A DNA stretch of 64,000 nt from Takakia lepidozioides (lineage: Eukaryota; Streptophyta; Takakiopsida; Takakiales; Takakiaceae): positions 19,034,001-19,098,000 of the forward strand of contig CM060732.1 in NCBI GenBank assembly GCA_030704615.1, written 5' to 3'. Position numbers and translations under genes: made by a program. Positions within the stretch are counted from its first letter, which is position 1; each line of letters starts with the position of its first letter. Shown one piece after another: positions 22,708-32,527 of the stretch. The notes below the pieces were generated by a model. That model made no database searches. It saw nothing but the letters and a program-made list of their open reading frames with translations, and had not been told where the DNA came from.

Positions 22708-23135
22708 GTCCACCAGCAATCGAAAGAATCACTCGGGACGGGAAATCTGGAAATCATGCTGAACCTGAATGGGTTGCATTGTTCCGAAACAACACAATTG
22801 CGGCCAGTCTTGATGAGCACAACTTGGTTGTCTGACCGTTTTAACTAACAGTACTGGCACTTGTCAGTGCGAACGTTCCTGTCTGCACCGAGAATACTGC
22901 TGGATCCACCCTCAGGAGAAACTGTCAGGAGATGTTATTTCGTCGCCGAATCGGCCATCATTGTCATACTTACTGGCTATGGAATCAAACCTCCCACCTT
23001 CATGCATGTAGCTTGAAACAATACTTTCCACTTCAATGTGCGACTTCCAATCGTCGATGGACTCCGCATGGTGCCTGTGAGCCTTGGTCTGTCGCTATAC
23101 TGAACCTCGCACTTGCCAACTTCGTGCGGTGTTCG
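22708..23135. promoter_or_regulatory. Presumed 5' flank of the transposase gene
   Basis: Unique sequence between the array and the preferred start codon at 23136. An in-frame ATG at 22932 exists, but the intervening 68 codons look non-coding (Cys/His/Trp-rich, no domain), so I treat them as leader. Confidence 0.4.
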
Positions 23136-26100
23136 ATGGCTCCGAATTCCTACGCTATAGTTTGCTGTCCTCCGCAACTTGGGAGAGCCTGGATCCCAAA
23201 CGAGGGAGGACTTTGCAGAGTGACTGAAACTTACCTTTGTTCCAAATTCAAGCTCAAACCGGGCACAGTTTATTTGGAAGAAGAAAGGAAGGATGTTCCT
23301 GGACAGGTTGACGAGACCATTGTCGTGCTAGGTAACGACGGAGGTTGCGGAATCGAATGGCACGTACCCCCATCAGACACCATCCTGTACCGAGCTGTGG
23401 GAATGCCCATTCCCTTTCCGAATCAGTCGCTGCCCACACCATCCACAAAGGAGTCCGGAAACCGACAGGCGGCCACTGCCAACAGAGAGGTATGCAACGA
23501 TAATCATTCCCGACCTGGACCGTCAAGACCCTCCATAGCTTCTCGTGTGGACGTATTCGACATTTCCGACGAGGAAGATGATTGCATTGAGGTACCCATG
23601 TCCTCCACACGGTCGTTCAAATCCGGCATGGACGTCTCTGTAGGTGCTACGCATGTGCCCTCGAGCATAACTCCAACCCGGTCCATTGTGCAGCTCCTAC
23701 GACAACATCACCTCGATGGTTCTCGCTCCGAGCTGGCTGCTCTCGACTATGCCAAATTCCCAGTCAGAAAGGTAACGTTTCTGCCTCCCGAAGTCGATGG
23801 CAATGTCATCTTCGAGTTTCCACCTGTTTCTTCGTCAAACAAAGCCTCCGGGATGTTAACAGACATGGATCGAAAGCATGACGGACACCCCTGGTGTGTG
23901 ACGAAGACCAGTAGCACGAAAATTGCTGATGGTGTTCGTGTACGATATGTCCTCTGTGCGGGGAAGCTGAGGTGCCTCAATCCCACCTGCTTCCACTTTC
24001 TCTCCAAAGGAGGGCGGAGAAACGAGACGGATTGGACTGGCACAACGCATCATCCATTCATTGTCTCCAGCCAAGCTCCTGCGGGTTCTTTCAAGTGTGC
24101 ACATTGCAAAGAACCACCGACGTGCATGTCCATGTGCAGAGCCAAGCAATATTACGTAATCCATTTGCTCCCGGACTTGACTAGAGCTTGCATACACGTT
24201 GGGGTCCACTGCCACCCCTTGGCGAGAGGCAACATGCGTGAGGCTGTGCAGGAAGCACACGACATCATAAAAGAGGAGGTGAAATTGAGCCCCGGAGCCA
24301 GACCAAAGCAGATTCAGCTGAAGGCAGCCCACAAGATTGCTCTTGGCAAAATCATGTCTGAAGATGGTTCCGACCGAGAGCCCTTGACCGAAGACGAGAT
24401 GCGTGACCTCTTGGAGTCCGTCTCGCACGTTTGTAGTCCGAATGTGCGGAATCACATCGTATCTTGCAAGCAGGAGTTCGGCAGGGGGTCGGACATGTAC
24501 TCAATCCTGGAGGTGAAACGAATGACTGGATATGACTACATCCAAGGTAGCAGGTTTCCAGGGCAAGGCAGCGAATCCGATCGTTGTTACATTTTCAAAA
24601 TGTCGACGTGTGGGCCTGGGAGTGGAGTCGACTTGGTCACTCGCATGACAACTGGAAACTTGTCGAATGCTTGGGTGATGTTTGATCACATCAAGCGAAT
24701 TACAAACCATCAGTGGGTGACTATGGGTGCGCATGTTTATGACTATCACTCCAAGAGGCTCATGACGATTGCAATCTGCGAGATGAAAGGGGAGGACACA
24801 CAGTCCGAGATGCATCTGTGGGAGGGCACAAGGGCGGGATTGCCAGAGCCCAATTTCAGGGGATTCATGGCAGACAACGCTCAGGCCAACTGGGCAGCGG
24901 TGCGGCGTGTGTACGGTGAGGACCCCAATGTTCCAATGGAGGGGAAAGAGAGATCCTGTGGATTCCATTGGATGCAGAGTCTATCCCACTACACTACCAA
25001 ATTTGTTGCTAGCTCATTCCAGGCTGAACACCGTGTCCTTTGTACGGCGTGGAAGGATGCACCCACATTTGATGACGCGGAGGTTAAGTTTGCTATCATC
25101 GAGGCTTGGTGGAACACGTCAGGTGCAGTGGAGACAACCAATCTGGGAGCATTGCACAGCTGGTTGGGGTGGTGGCATTTTCGGTATCGACAGTTCGGAC
25201 AGTACATGCGGGAGGTAGGCTGCTGTCATTTTCGTTCATTTGTCTTTCTGTTACGGACATTTCGATTGGTCCCTCACCATTGTTTGTGTCCTTCTAGGAG
25301 CGGTGCTTGGATTCCGACACGGACATGCCGAACACGAATATGGCAGAATCGGTCCACTCCTCCTGGCGAGCGTCTTCTGCCGCACATCTGGTGGACGTAG
25401 TGACGGCCACAACGGAGGACATCGACAGAGCAATCATGCAGCAAGCCACGTACTACAAGTTCCTGAGCGGCAAACAATGGGGCTTTGGGCCGGACAGGGA
25501 GGAATTGTTGGTACGAACAGCTTCGAGGTCCAAGAATCCACTGAAATGGGCGACAGCATTGCGAGAGAAGATCAAAGGGACGCCTCTGCACCGCAGAGGT
25601 GAACACCTAGAGGGGGACGTCCGGACTCGCCCTGTCAGGCGGAGGATTGAAGAGGAACCCGGGTGCGAAGAGGATTCCTGGAGATCCGACAGGAACATTC
25701 GGACAGCACCTCGAGGTCCCGTCATGTTGCCGCACAATGTGTCTTCCAGCAGTGGAAGCCCAAGAAATTCCAGATCGCCGTCGCCTTCAACCGGGGATTT
25801 CGTGCGAGAAATTCCCACCGCTCCCTTGCCCCAGATTCCGCCCGCTGTTATGCAGTATGGCCAAGCCATTGTGGAGACGACTGTGTCTGCATCACAGTGG
25901 AGAATTGCTCGCACAAAGCCGTCGTTTCGAGGAAGGTGTTCCGCAATTCGTGTGGATACACGGCAACGTTGTTTAGAGATGATAAGGAGGAATCCAGATG
26001 GGGCTGTCCCTGCTCCTACTTTTACAGGAAGATTTGTCCATGCAAAGTTTGCGGAGGCGACAACCACCCAGTTCTGGTTCTGCAGGCACGACATTATGAC

Positions 26101-26728
26101 TTGCGTGTATGGAAAGCCCAAGTACGGCATACAAACAATGCCAGAGGCTCCCCCGGTGTGGCCGGTGGAACCAGGCTGCGATCTGAGTCAGGTTGAGGCC
26201 GACGCCCTTACCGCCGCAGGATTTCGGATGGTGCAGCGCACTGACGTCCCCAGACAACCATTTCCGCTTCCACAGCCTCCACCACCGACCCCTGTGAGAG
26301 CAAGAACAATGGGACACGACAGCTCTAAGCATCCTACACACCGTTGGGGGAAACCGAAGAGGCGGCGACCTCCCTCAAAAGTGAACGAGACAAGGATGGG
26401 GAATGCACTTCGGATGAACTGTACAATCCAGAGCTCGACAGAAGTGCCCCCACCAGGATTCGGGCGTGTGTATCAGATGGCCACGGCGGGCTCAGCTGTT
26501 CGCAATGAGGTGTACACCATCACCATTTCAGAATTACCCACCTGCAATTGCACCGACTTCCAGATCATGGCGAACAAGGGGGCATCATACTGCCCTTGCA
26601 AGCATTTGTACTACGTGTACCTAAAGAGACTCCGTTGTAATTCCACAACTCATCACTTCATACATGCACCAGGGTTGAGCCCCCAGGAGGTTCACACTCT
26701 TCTGAATATGGATCCAGGGGACCAGTGA
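23136..26728 (+). CDS. MULE-like transposase with N-terminal Cys/His cluster, DDE core and SWIM finger
   Basis: Exon 1 23136-25214 and exon 2 25298-26728 join in frame (CGG GAG|GAG CGG) over an 83-bp GT-AG intron, giving about 1,170 residues with no internal stop. Features in order: acidic and Ser-rich N-terminus; a Cys/His cluster at 23.95-24.25 kb (LRCLNPTCFHF, FKCAHCKEPPTC, VHCHPLARGN) reminiscent of GCM/WRKY-type fingers seen in some MULE proteins; a DDE domain with YDYHSKRLMTIAICEM (about 24.74 kb), FMADNAQANWAAV (24.87 kb) and the CGFHWMQSL Cys-x2-His pattern after the second Asp; a TNMAESVHSSWR segment opening exon 2; a Pro/Arg-rich linker; and a SWIM finger CNC…CPCKH (26.54-26.61 kb). 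The intact frame suggests recent activity. It is divergent to the ParB-methylase gene across the central array. Confidence 0.88.
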
Positions 26729-27489
26729 GCTTGGCTTGCGGTCCCATACAATGGTACGCCCATCCTTTTCGGATAGTAGAACTGTACTGCTGCCAGTACC
26801 TCAGACTCTGGCCACAGAAAGGTCCGACATATGTCTTGCCTACCAGTAACCTGTTTTGCTCGAACTAAGATATTACTATATCGTTCACTTGTTTCCACGT
26901 GCATGTATTTTTGTATGTTGGAGGGTTCATGTTTTTCTGCTTTCCGAAAACTTGCTTTCCTCATTCGACCTCCGACAAGGAAATGCGGCGCCGCATTTCC
27001 AAGTATCGTCGTAGGTACTGGTAGAGGCGGCCTTCGCCAACACCAAACCGCTCCGAAATTTCGCACGTGCGAACCCTAATGCGGCACCTTATTTCCCAGT
27101 TCAGTTGCAAACCTTTCCCGCCGAATACCCGAAGAAGACAGAATTGTGAAGTACTGCAGACTGTATTGGTGCAGACTCCATTGGTTCAATCGCGGCAAAA
27201 GGGTCAGCTTCATTCGAATGTTAAGGCATGTAAAACCGCGGAATACTCTATACAGGCCAGTATGCGACGTCCTTTTGCAGTGGTATACTGGATTTTCCGT
27301 TGCACGGTCACTTATTTCCATGAGCGGATCTAAAAAACCATGAGCGGACTTGTTACTGACGACATATCTTCGCCGCATTACATGATCTGGAACGTCCAAA
27401 AACGGCAAGGTCAAATAAAAAATTATTATTTTAATACTTGTTTAATCTGCCGCATTTCCAAATTTGGAGGAGTCCGCTCATGAAATCCG
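26729..27489. other. Right subterminal region of the MULE-like element
   Basis: No gene is seen. It holds the perfect palindrome at 26979-27000, a damaged one near 27078, a half-site near 27449, and CCATGAGCGGA repeats near 27319 and 27338 that echo the terminal repeats. Confidence 0.7.
26979..27000. repeat. Perfect copy of the palindrome near the right end
   Basis: A 22-bp perfect palindrome with centre GGCGCC, 578 bp from the right end of the MULE-like element. Confidence 0.97.
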
Positions 27490-27578
27490 CGTATCTTAGA
27501 CTTCGGCTCACCGCTCATGCGGCTCATGCGGCTCATGGCTCATGGCTCATGGTTTCTGCTCATGAAATAGTAAACCTC
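27490..27578. repeat. Right terminal inverted repeat with GCTCATG clusters
   Basis: GCTCATGAAATAG (27558-27570) is the complement of the left CTATTTCATGAGC. Five more GCTCATG units lie at 27512-27549. It ends TAAACCTC before the target duplication. Confidence 0.85.
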
Positions 27579-27586
27579 GAGATGAG
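27579..27586. repeat. Right target-site duplication (GAGATGAG) of the MULE-like element
   Basis: Exact match of 12421-12428; extending to nine bases gives one mismatch (A/G). Confidence 0.85.
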
Positions 27587-27734
27587 GAGAAGCTGTGGAA
27601 TGAATACTTATCTGAGCCCAGTCACTGATGGGTCAACCGGGGCAGAAAGGTGAATGCCTGCTACATTTCAGAGAGTAGCAGACGCAATTCAGTATATGAA
27701 CTAGTGTGCTACGCTGAGTTGGGTGTTTCCTAGA

Positions 27735-27842
27735 ATAAATGTAGGCTGTCATTGTCAGCTGCTAGCAGCAAGGCAAGGATGAATGCTTGATTTGTGCAGA
27801 GGCATGGATAGCTGAAGGAATAGAGATAGAGTGTGGGTGACG
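27735..27842. repeat. Dispersed repeat R1, copy 3
   Basis: Same block as 10735-10905 and 12008-12150, here right of the MULE-like element. Confidence 0.75.
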
Positions 27843-28982
27843 CAGGGTGCTGGGCAATGGGCAAGATGTCTTTGTATAAACGTGAGTGACCTTCCTATCA
27901 TCCTGGGTTTCATTTTTAGTGCATGTTTCTTTGTGAAGTATCTGACGACTTCGCCAATACACACCAACCTTTTTGCTTTGGTTTGTTTAGGACATGGGAT
28001 AGAAGTTACCATAAACAACACTGGCATTGGTTTTTCATATATGGTATTAGATAATTCTCTTAATTGTTTCCGCCTTGGCAGGTTGCTCAGTGACCTTCCC
28101 TGGACGCTTTGGAGTATAGCGAGTGAGTGTCTCACAATGCAATATTGGTTGGTGTATCTTATGCAAGAACTTGGAAAACAAACAAATGTCCTTGCTGTAG
28201 TAATTCTTAAAGCCATGCAAGCCGTTTTTGATGGGTTGCAGATTGATGGAATACATGAGTAGTTAGAAGATCCTGGGTGAACACTTTTCAAAGTGTTATA
28301 GTTAGACAAAATAATTCACATGAGAACATGCGACTATTTAATGTATTTTTAGATCGCAACAAAAATGATAATGATAAATAGATTGGTAAATAGAGATGGT
28401 ATGCAATCTCTTGGTTTTGCTCAGCTTGTTGCAGTTATGTCTTGCTGCCTTGTTCTCTTTGTATTATATATTATATTTCATTGTTGTAATAGACATGTAC
28501 ATGACTGCTATCATAGTCATAATAATGACTACATCTATTTTCACTCTCCAATAGTACTACACCACGTGGCAGAAATACAAATATGTAAAAAAATAGCAAT
28601 ACACCCCAAAAAAACACCCATCATGACACATGTCAATCTGCTGATGGACCACGTGTAAAAACTGCAACGTGCCACGTGTTGCAACCGGATTAGCACACCC
28701 GTAGTCATAGTTCGCAGTCATGGAGAGCTAAACACTCTGCCACGTGTCATTTCCTGCATCGAGCACGTGCCACTCTTGCACAGCCGCTGACATGGACTAC
28801 ACTGTCCGTTCAGTCATTCAGTAAAGCCAGCGTGTATGACTACCCCCACAGCTGCTCTGGCGCCACGTGACAGCCAGCCTGGAGAGTCATATCTGCCATG
28901 TCACAACTGACTAGGTCTTTACGTCTGCAGAGTCAGGAAGTCGTAAATGGCTTCCATGATTGCATTTGCAGTCATAACACAG
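27843..28982. other. Right part of the CACTA element, no recognised gene
   Basis: A 143-codon open frame (27831-28262) has no recognisable motif and AT-rich composition like untranslated sequence. From about 28.5 kb the sequence shows CACTA-type subterminal AGTCATA/TATGACT motifs and several CCACGTG-like boxes (near 28565, 28650, 28668, 28738). Confidence 0.5.
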
Positions 28983-29011
28983 AGACGTAAAAGCCGCAAT
29001 TTGTTGTAGTG
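28983..29011. repeat. Right terminal inverted repeat of the CACTA element
   Basis: Ends in TTGTTGTAGTG, the complement of the CACTACAACA start at 8822. It is followed by TAC, the target duplication (29012-29014). Confidence 0.92.
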
Positions 29012-31165
29012 TACCCGACATGAAATGACTTTCAATCTTCTACGAGTTGTCATATTGGGCGGTACATATTCCACAAAAACACCGTCAATATCCCTATGCA
29101 TGCATGTGATATTGCACATTTGGTATGCGTTGCATTGTCACTTTCACGTAAAAAAATTTGTGTAAGTCTTTGTGGGTGGGGATATATGTAGGACCTGAAG
29201 ATTCGTCATCTTCTAGATCCCATGCATATTGAGAAGAATGTCTGCTCGTTCCTTTTTTGGGTTCTTCATGGCACGCCGGCAAAGAAGGGAGTGGTTGCAA
29301 AAGGAGATTCTTTCGGTGTTAGAAAGGAGCTTGAGGAGCAGGGTCGCATGTGTCATCTATGGGCCGAACAAAATGGTGTGGACCCAAAGGGTGTTGTACG
29401 GTGGAAGTATAGGTGCGCACCTTGGCAATAGACAAAGGAGGAATACAAGAAAGTGATAGCCACCATAAGTGCTGTCCGAACACCAACTGGTTATGGGTCA
29501 ACCCTCCGTACGAAGTTCAGCGAAGAAGACGGGGTCCACGGTTTGAAGTCTCATGACTACCACAATCTATTGCAAGATATCTTGCCCATTGCAGTACGTG
29601 GGACATTGACTCCCGAGGTTCGTGAGACAATCTATAGATTGGAAGGCTTGTTCCGGTGGATTTGCTCCAAAGAGTTGGAAGAAGCAGATTTTCCATGCAT
29701 GAAGAAAGAGGCGGCGGAGGTAATGTGTATGTTGGAGATGCACCTTCATCCCTCCTTCTTTGACATCCAAGTGCACTTGGTAGTGCACATAGTGGAAGAG
29801 GCTTCGATTGCCGGCCCCGTTCATTCTCGGTGGATGTACTTCTTTGAGCGTTATATGAAGACTTTGAAAGGATTTGTAAGACAAATGGCGCACCCGGAGG
29901 ATAGCATGGCGGAGGGGTATACGTTGTAAGAAGCTATGTTCTATTGCAGGGAGTACATGACAAGGGTGGATGAGGAAGCCCCTCGGATGTGGAAGGAAGA
30001 GGAGGATGCACGAACCAATGACATCGTTTTGCCCAAAAAATCAAAGAGGGTATAATTGCCGACCTCGGTGATTGAGCAAGCGCATGACTTCATACTGAAG
30101 AACACCCCATCCATACATGAGTGGGACGCAAGATACAATAATCTTGTTCAGCAATGAGAGGAGGAGACGCTTGCATGGAGGTGGAACCATCCAAGGCCGG
30201 TTACTAGACGCCCACGATGAGGAGCGGGCCGCCGGAATGTTCCTTCACAAAATTTGCCCATGGAATTGCAGCCTCTAAGTTCATTCCAACAGTGGCTTCG
30301 GACTTTAGTTTATGACGCCGTTGCTCAAGGAGAGGTAGTTTCAGATATGGTGCAAGACATTGCAAGGGGCCTCTCTCAATTCGCGACCTCATACACGGCG
30401 GTTTGGGTTCACGGTCGTCATTTTCGCATTCGTGCTCTTGACATGAAGCGCAAAACAACCTTTGATTCTGGCTTGTGTGCCACATATTGGCAAGACTCCG
30501 TGTGGGGCAAGGGAGATACACGACCTGCTACGAGCAAACTTGAGTACATTGGAGAGCTTGAGAGCATACTCCAACTTCAGTATACAAGGTACCGACCTCT
30601 TCTCTTCAAGGGAAGGTGGTTCCAGCCACATCTTGTGGGGCCCTCTGCAACACTAGTGCAAGATGACTGTGGTTTCATGCGCGTCAATGCAGATAGGCTC
30701 AACCCTACTCATCGTCCCTCCGATGAGCCTTTTTCCCGGCCTTCAGACATGGAGCAAGTTTTCTTCTCCGATGACAAAACAAGAGGGGGGAATTGGAAGG
30801 TGGTTGTGCATGCTTAGCCAAGAGGAAGACGTATCTATCATGGTCTCGGATCTCCATGGGATGAGGCAATTGCGGTGGACGGAGAGACTGGTCATAATGA
30901 TGCTGATGATGGAGGTTGGGTAGAGGGGGTAGAAAATGATAATGACGCCCCGGACAATGCATCCTGGACCCTATATGATGAAGCTCTAGAATATACGAAT
31001 GTTGGAGAAGGAGACGAAGACACGGCCATTGACAACGAGGTGGAGGATGATTCGGAGATGCCTTTTGAGGGCCGGCCCATTTATGACGATGACTCCGATG
31101 ACCAAAAAGACTTGCAGCTTGATGAGGATGAAGAAGCTTCGGATGATGATGTTCAAGTTGATTAG
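29012..31165 (+). pseudogene. CACTA TNP2-like transposase, C-terminal half, decayed
   Basis: This continues the gene broken at 8821. DPMHIEKNVCS (29.22 kb), the signature start of the conserved TNP2 block, is followed by GLKSHDYHNLLQDILPIAVR and PSFFDIQVHLVVHIVEEA and GPVHSRWMYFFERYMKTLK (29.54-29.87 kb), the DUF4218-like part. A DUF4216-like part then runs from VWVHGRHFRIRALDMKRK (30.40 kb) to GNWKVVVHA (30.81 kb), a TAG, and PRGRRIYHG. A long acidic tail (Asp/Glu-rich, ending DDDVQVD) finishes at 31165. Stops and frame changes near 29.43, 29.93, 30.05 and 30.82 kb show that it is not functional. With 6712-8821 it forms one transposase gene of the usual order. Confidence 0.9.
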
Positions 31166-31559
31166 ACACAAAATCAAAGCTACATAACAATTCTCGCACC
31201 GAACTGGACCCATCCCTTCGATTGATTGTACATGTACATGCATATTGTACTTTATTTCCATGATTGATCAAATATGGCTGTGGCTGGTAGTCTTTCAAAA
31301 AAGAAGGCAGAGGCAATGAATATGTTGGAGCAACACATATAGATGTGGTATCAAGAGAATTATCAAAATGAATGTCACAATCTATAAGAAGGTCCACAAC
31401 AACAAGCTAAACCATAAAGAAAAACAAACACCCTACCCCAGTACCATATGAAAAAAAAAAAAAAAAACGAAGAACCCCCAAGGGCCCTAAACCTAAACCT
31501 AGAAAGCCCTGCCGTCGCTGCCTGCGACCCCCACGCGTCGCCACCTGCGACGCGGTTTT
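31166..31559. other. 3' region of the CACTA transposase
   Basis: Non-coding; contains an A17-type run near 31450 followed by GAACCCCCAAGGGCCCTAAA, a phrase that also occurs, in the same orientation, at the left of copy 2 (57.79 kb). Confidence 0.5.
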
Positions 31560-32105
31560 TAGGATTTATGAGGCCGGGGGTCGCAAACGGCGACGGCCAA
31601 CCGTTGCCAACTGCGACCTGTTTTTTTGAATGGATTTATGAGGCCTGAGGTCGCAAACGGCGACCGCCAGACGTCGCAAACTGTGACCTGTTTTTTTGTT
31701 TTGCAAGAATAGGGCAGCCGGGCAGTTTGCGACGCCCGGCCGTCGCAGGGGCCTTTTGCCCTTCATGCCACCATGCGACGGCCTGGCGTCGCAAGAAAGG
31801 GCTGCAATGAAAGAAAGGGCAAGAACGGGTTTTTTTTTTTTCGGCGTGCGACGACCGGCCGTCGCCAGAAAGGGCTGCCTTCTGCCCTTTGCTGGGGGGC
31901 GACGCTTGGGCATCGCACGGAAGGGCTGCCTTTTGCCCTTCATCAACCCGTGCGACGGCCAGGCGTCACCACCTGGCCCCGGCGCCAGGTGGCGACCCGC
32001 GGGGTTTGGCTGCGACGGCCCGGTGTCGCAAACAAGCTCCGTGGGGTTGGCGTCGCACGTTCGGAGCCGCATGGGGCGTGGGGGCGCGGCTGGTGTCGCA
32101 AACCA
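31560..32105. repeat. Cluster of TGCGACGGCCNGGCGTCGCA-type palindromic motifs
   Basis: About ten imperfect palindromes with arms TGCGAC and GTCGCA occur (for example near 31660, 31728, 31775, 31847, 31902, 31953, 32012, 32050). The same motif occurs at 57.87-58.07 kb. They look like subterminal binding repeats of the SET-CACTA family. Confidence 0.75.
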
Positions 32106-32128
32106 CCCCCCCCCCCCCCCCCCCCCCC
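32106..32128. repeat. Run of 23 C
   Basis: Homopolymer tract at the end of the GCGAC-palindrome cluster; its length may be affected by sequencing. Confidence 0.95.
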
Positions 32129-32527
32129 TAATTTGCTGTATTGCAACTCTCCGACTGTGAGAGGGGTATCCTCAATGCAAGGCTTCTTATTCTTCTTGCT
32201 AAGGGGCTTTTCCACTATCTTTGTTTTCCCTCTCTCCACAACAGCCTCAACCTCCTCCATCTCTCTCTCTCTCTATGTCTCTCTCCGGCTCCCTCGGCAA
32301 TGACCAGAGGTCTCTCAAGGGCACATGGCACTGGGTCCACAAATGGAGCCTGCAATTACAATGGGTTTTGTGAGGCCCTTGGCCAATCTCTGCAAGTCAT
32401 GTACACAAACCAATAAAAACAACAAAAACAAAAAGAATGCAGTAGGCAATACAACAAAATGGCGAGAGAGATACTGGACTCATGATGCTTCGAGGCGATG
32501 GTATCCCTGGGCCTGAGCGTGGGCATC
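32129..32527. other. Unassigned interval at the retroelement breakpoint
   Basis: Short CT microsatellite near 32260; otherwise nothing recognised. Homology to the gypsy pol gene begins at about 32528. Confidence 0.4.

Larger units (their letters stand above)
12429..27578. mobile_element. 15.15-kb MULE-like element carrying a transposase, a ParB-methylase gene, two cargo paralogues and palindrome arrays
   Basis: The left end (12429 on) and the complement of the right end (27578 back) align without gaps through CTATTTCATGAGC and continue as CATGAGC-rich repeats. The flanks are an exact 8-bp direct repeat, GAGATGAG. The enclosed transposase has MULE-type catalytic spacing and a SWIM finger. All GCGGYRCCGC palindromes of the window fall inside these limits, which supports the borders. 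The element is unusually large for a MULE and has an unusual gene set; the ParB-methylase is not a known MULE gene as far as I know. Confidence 0.9.
8822..29011. mobile_element. Large non-autonomous CACTA element (Pack-CACTA type), 20,190 bp including a nested MULE-like element
   Basis: The ends are inverted repeats starting CACTACAACA and continuing RATTGCGGCTTTTA; about 26 of the first 29 bases agree between 8822-8850 and the complement of 28983-29011. Both flanks carry TAC. Subterminal sequence has many GTCATRA/TATGACT motifs near both ends (8.85-9.15 kb and 28.5-29.0 kb), as is usual for transposase binding in CACTA elements. Without the nested 15.15-kb element the CACTA unit is about 5 kb. 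I see no transposase in it; it carries a SINE-like unit, duplicated blocks and a PPR fragment. It must have been moved by an enzyme made elsewhere. Confidence 0.9.
29015..32105 (+). mobile_element. SET-CACTA element, copy 1, right half
   Basis: Collinear with 62.81-64.0 kb minus a MITE. The transposase is followed by an A-rich stretch (31.45 kb) and GC-rich subterminal-type repeats that end in a run of 23 C at 32106. The outer end is not resolved. Confidence 0.7.

Noticed and set aside
14797-22762. Long open frames with repeated GNAAPHF/CGTAFPF/MRCRIS peptides in several frames on both strands.
   Set aside because: They are translations of the palindrome (GGAAATGCGG...CCGCATTTCC) in each frame. 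The peptides exist only because the DNA repeat lacks stops, so they are not genes.
22932-23135. Upstream ATG of the transposase frame (22932).
   Set aside because: The 68 extra codons are Cys/His/Trp-rich with no domain, while the sequence from ATG 23136 has coding character; kept as leader.
12421-27587. A 9-bp target duplication for the MULE-like element.
   Set aside because: The ninth base differs (A/G), and with nine bases the two termini would align only with a gap; eight bases give a gap-free terminal alignment.
5474-31165. Treating 5.5-8.8 kb and 29.0-31.2 kb as two separate CACTA fragments.
   Set aside because: The shared TAC at the borders and the contiguous homologue near 62.8 kb show they are halves of one element split by a later insertion.
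31560-32300. Overlapping Arg/Gly/Pro-rich frames at 31.56-32.3 kb.
   Set aside because: They translate the GC-rich GCGAC repeats and the C23 run in all frames; no gene is supported.
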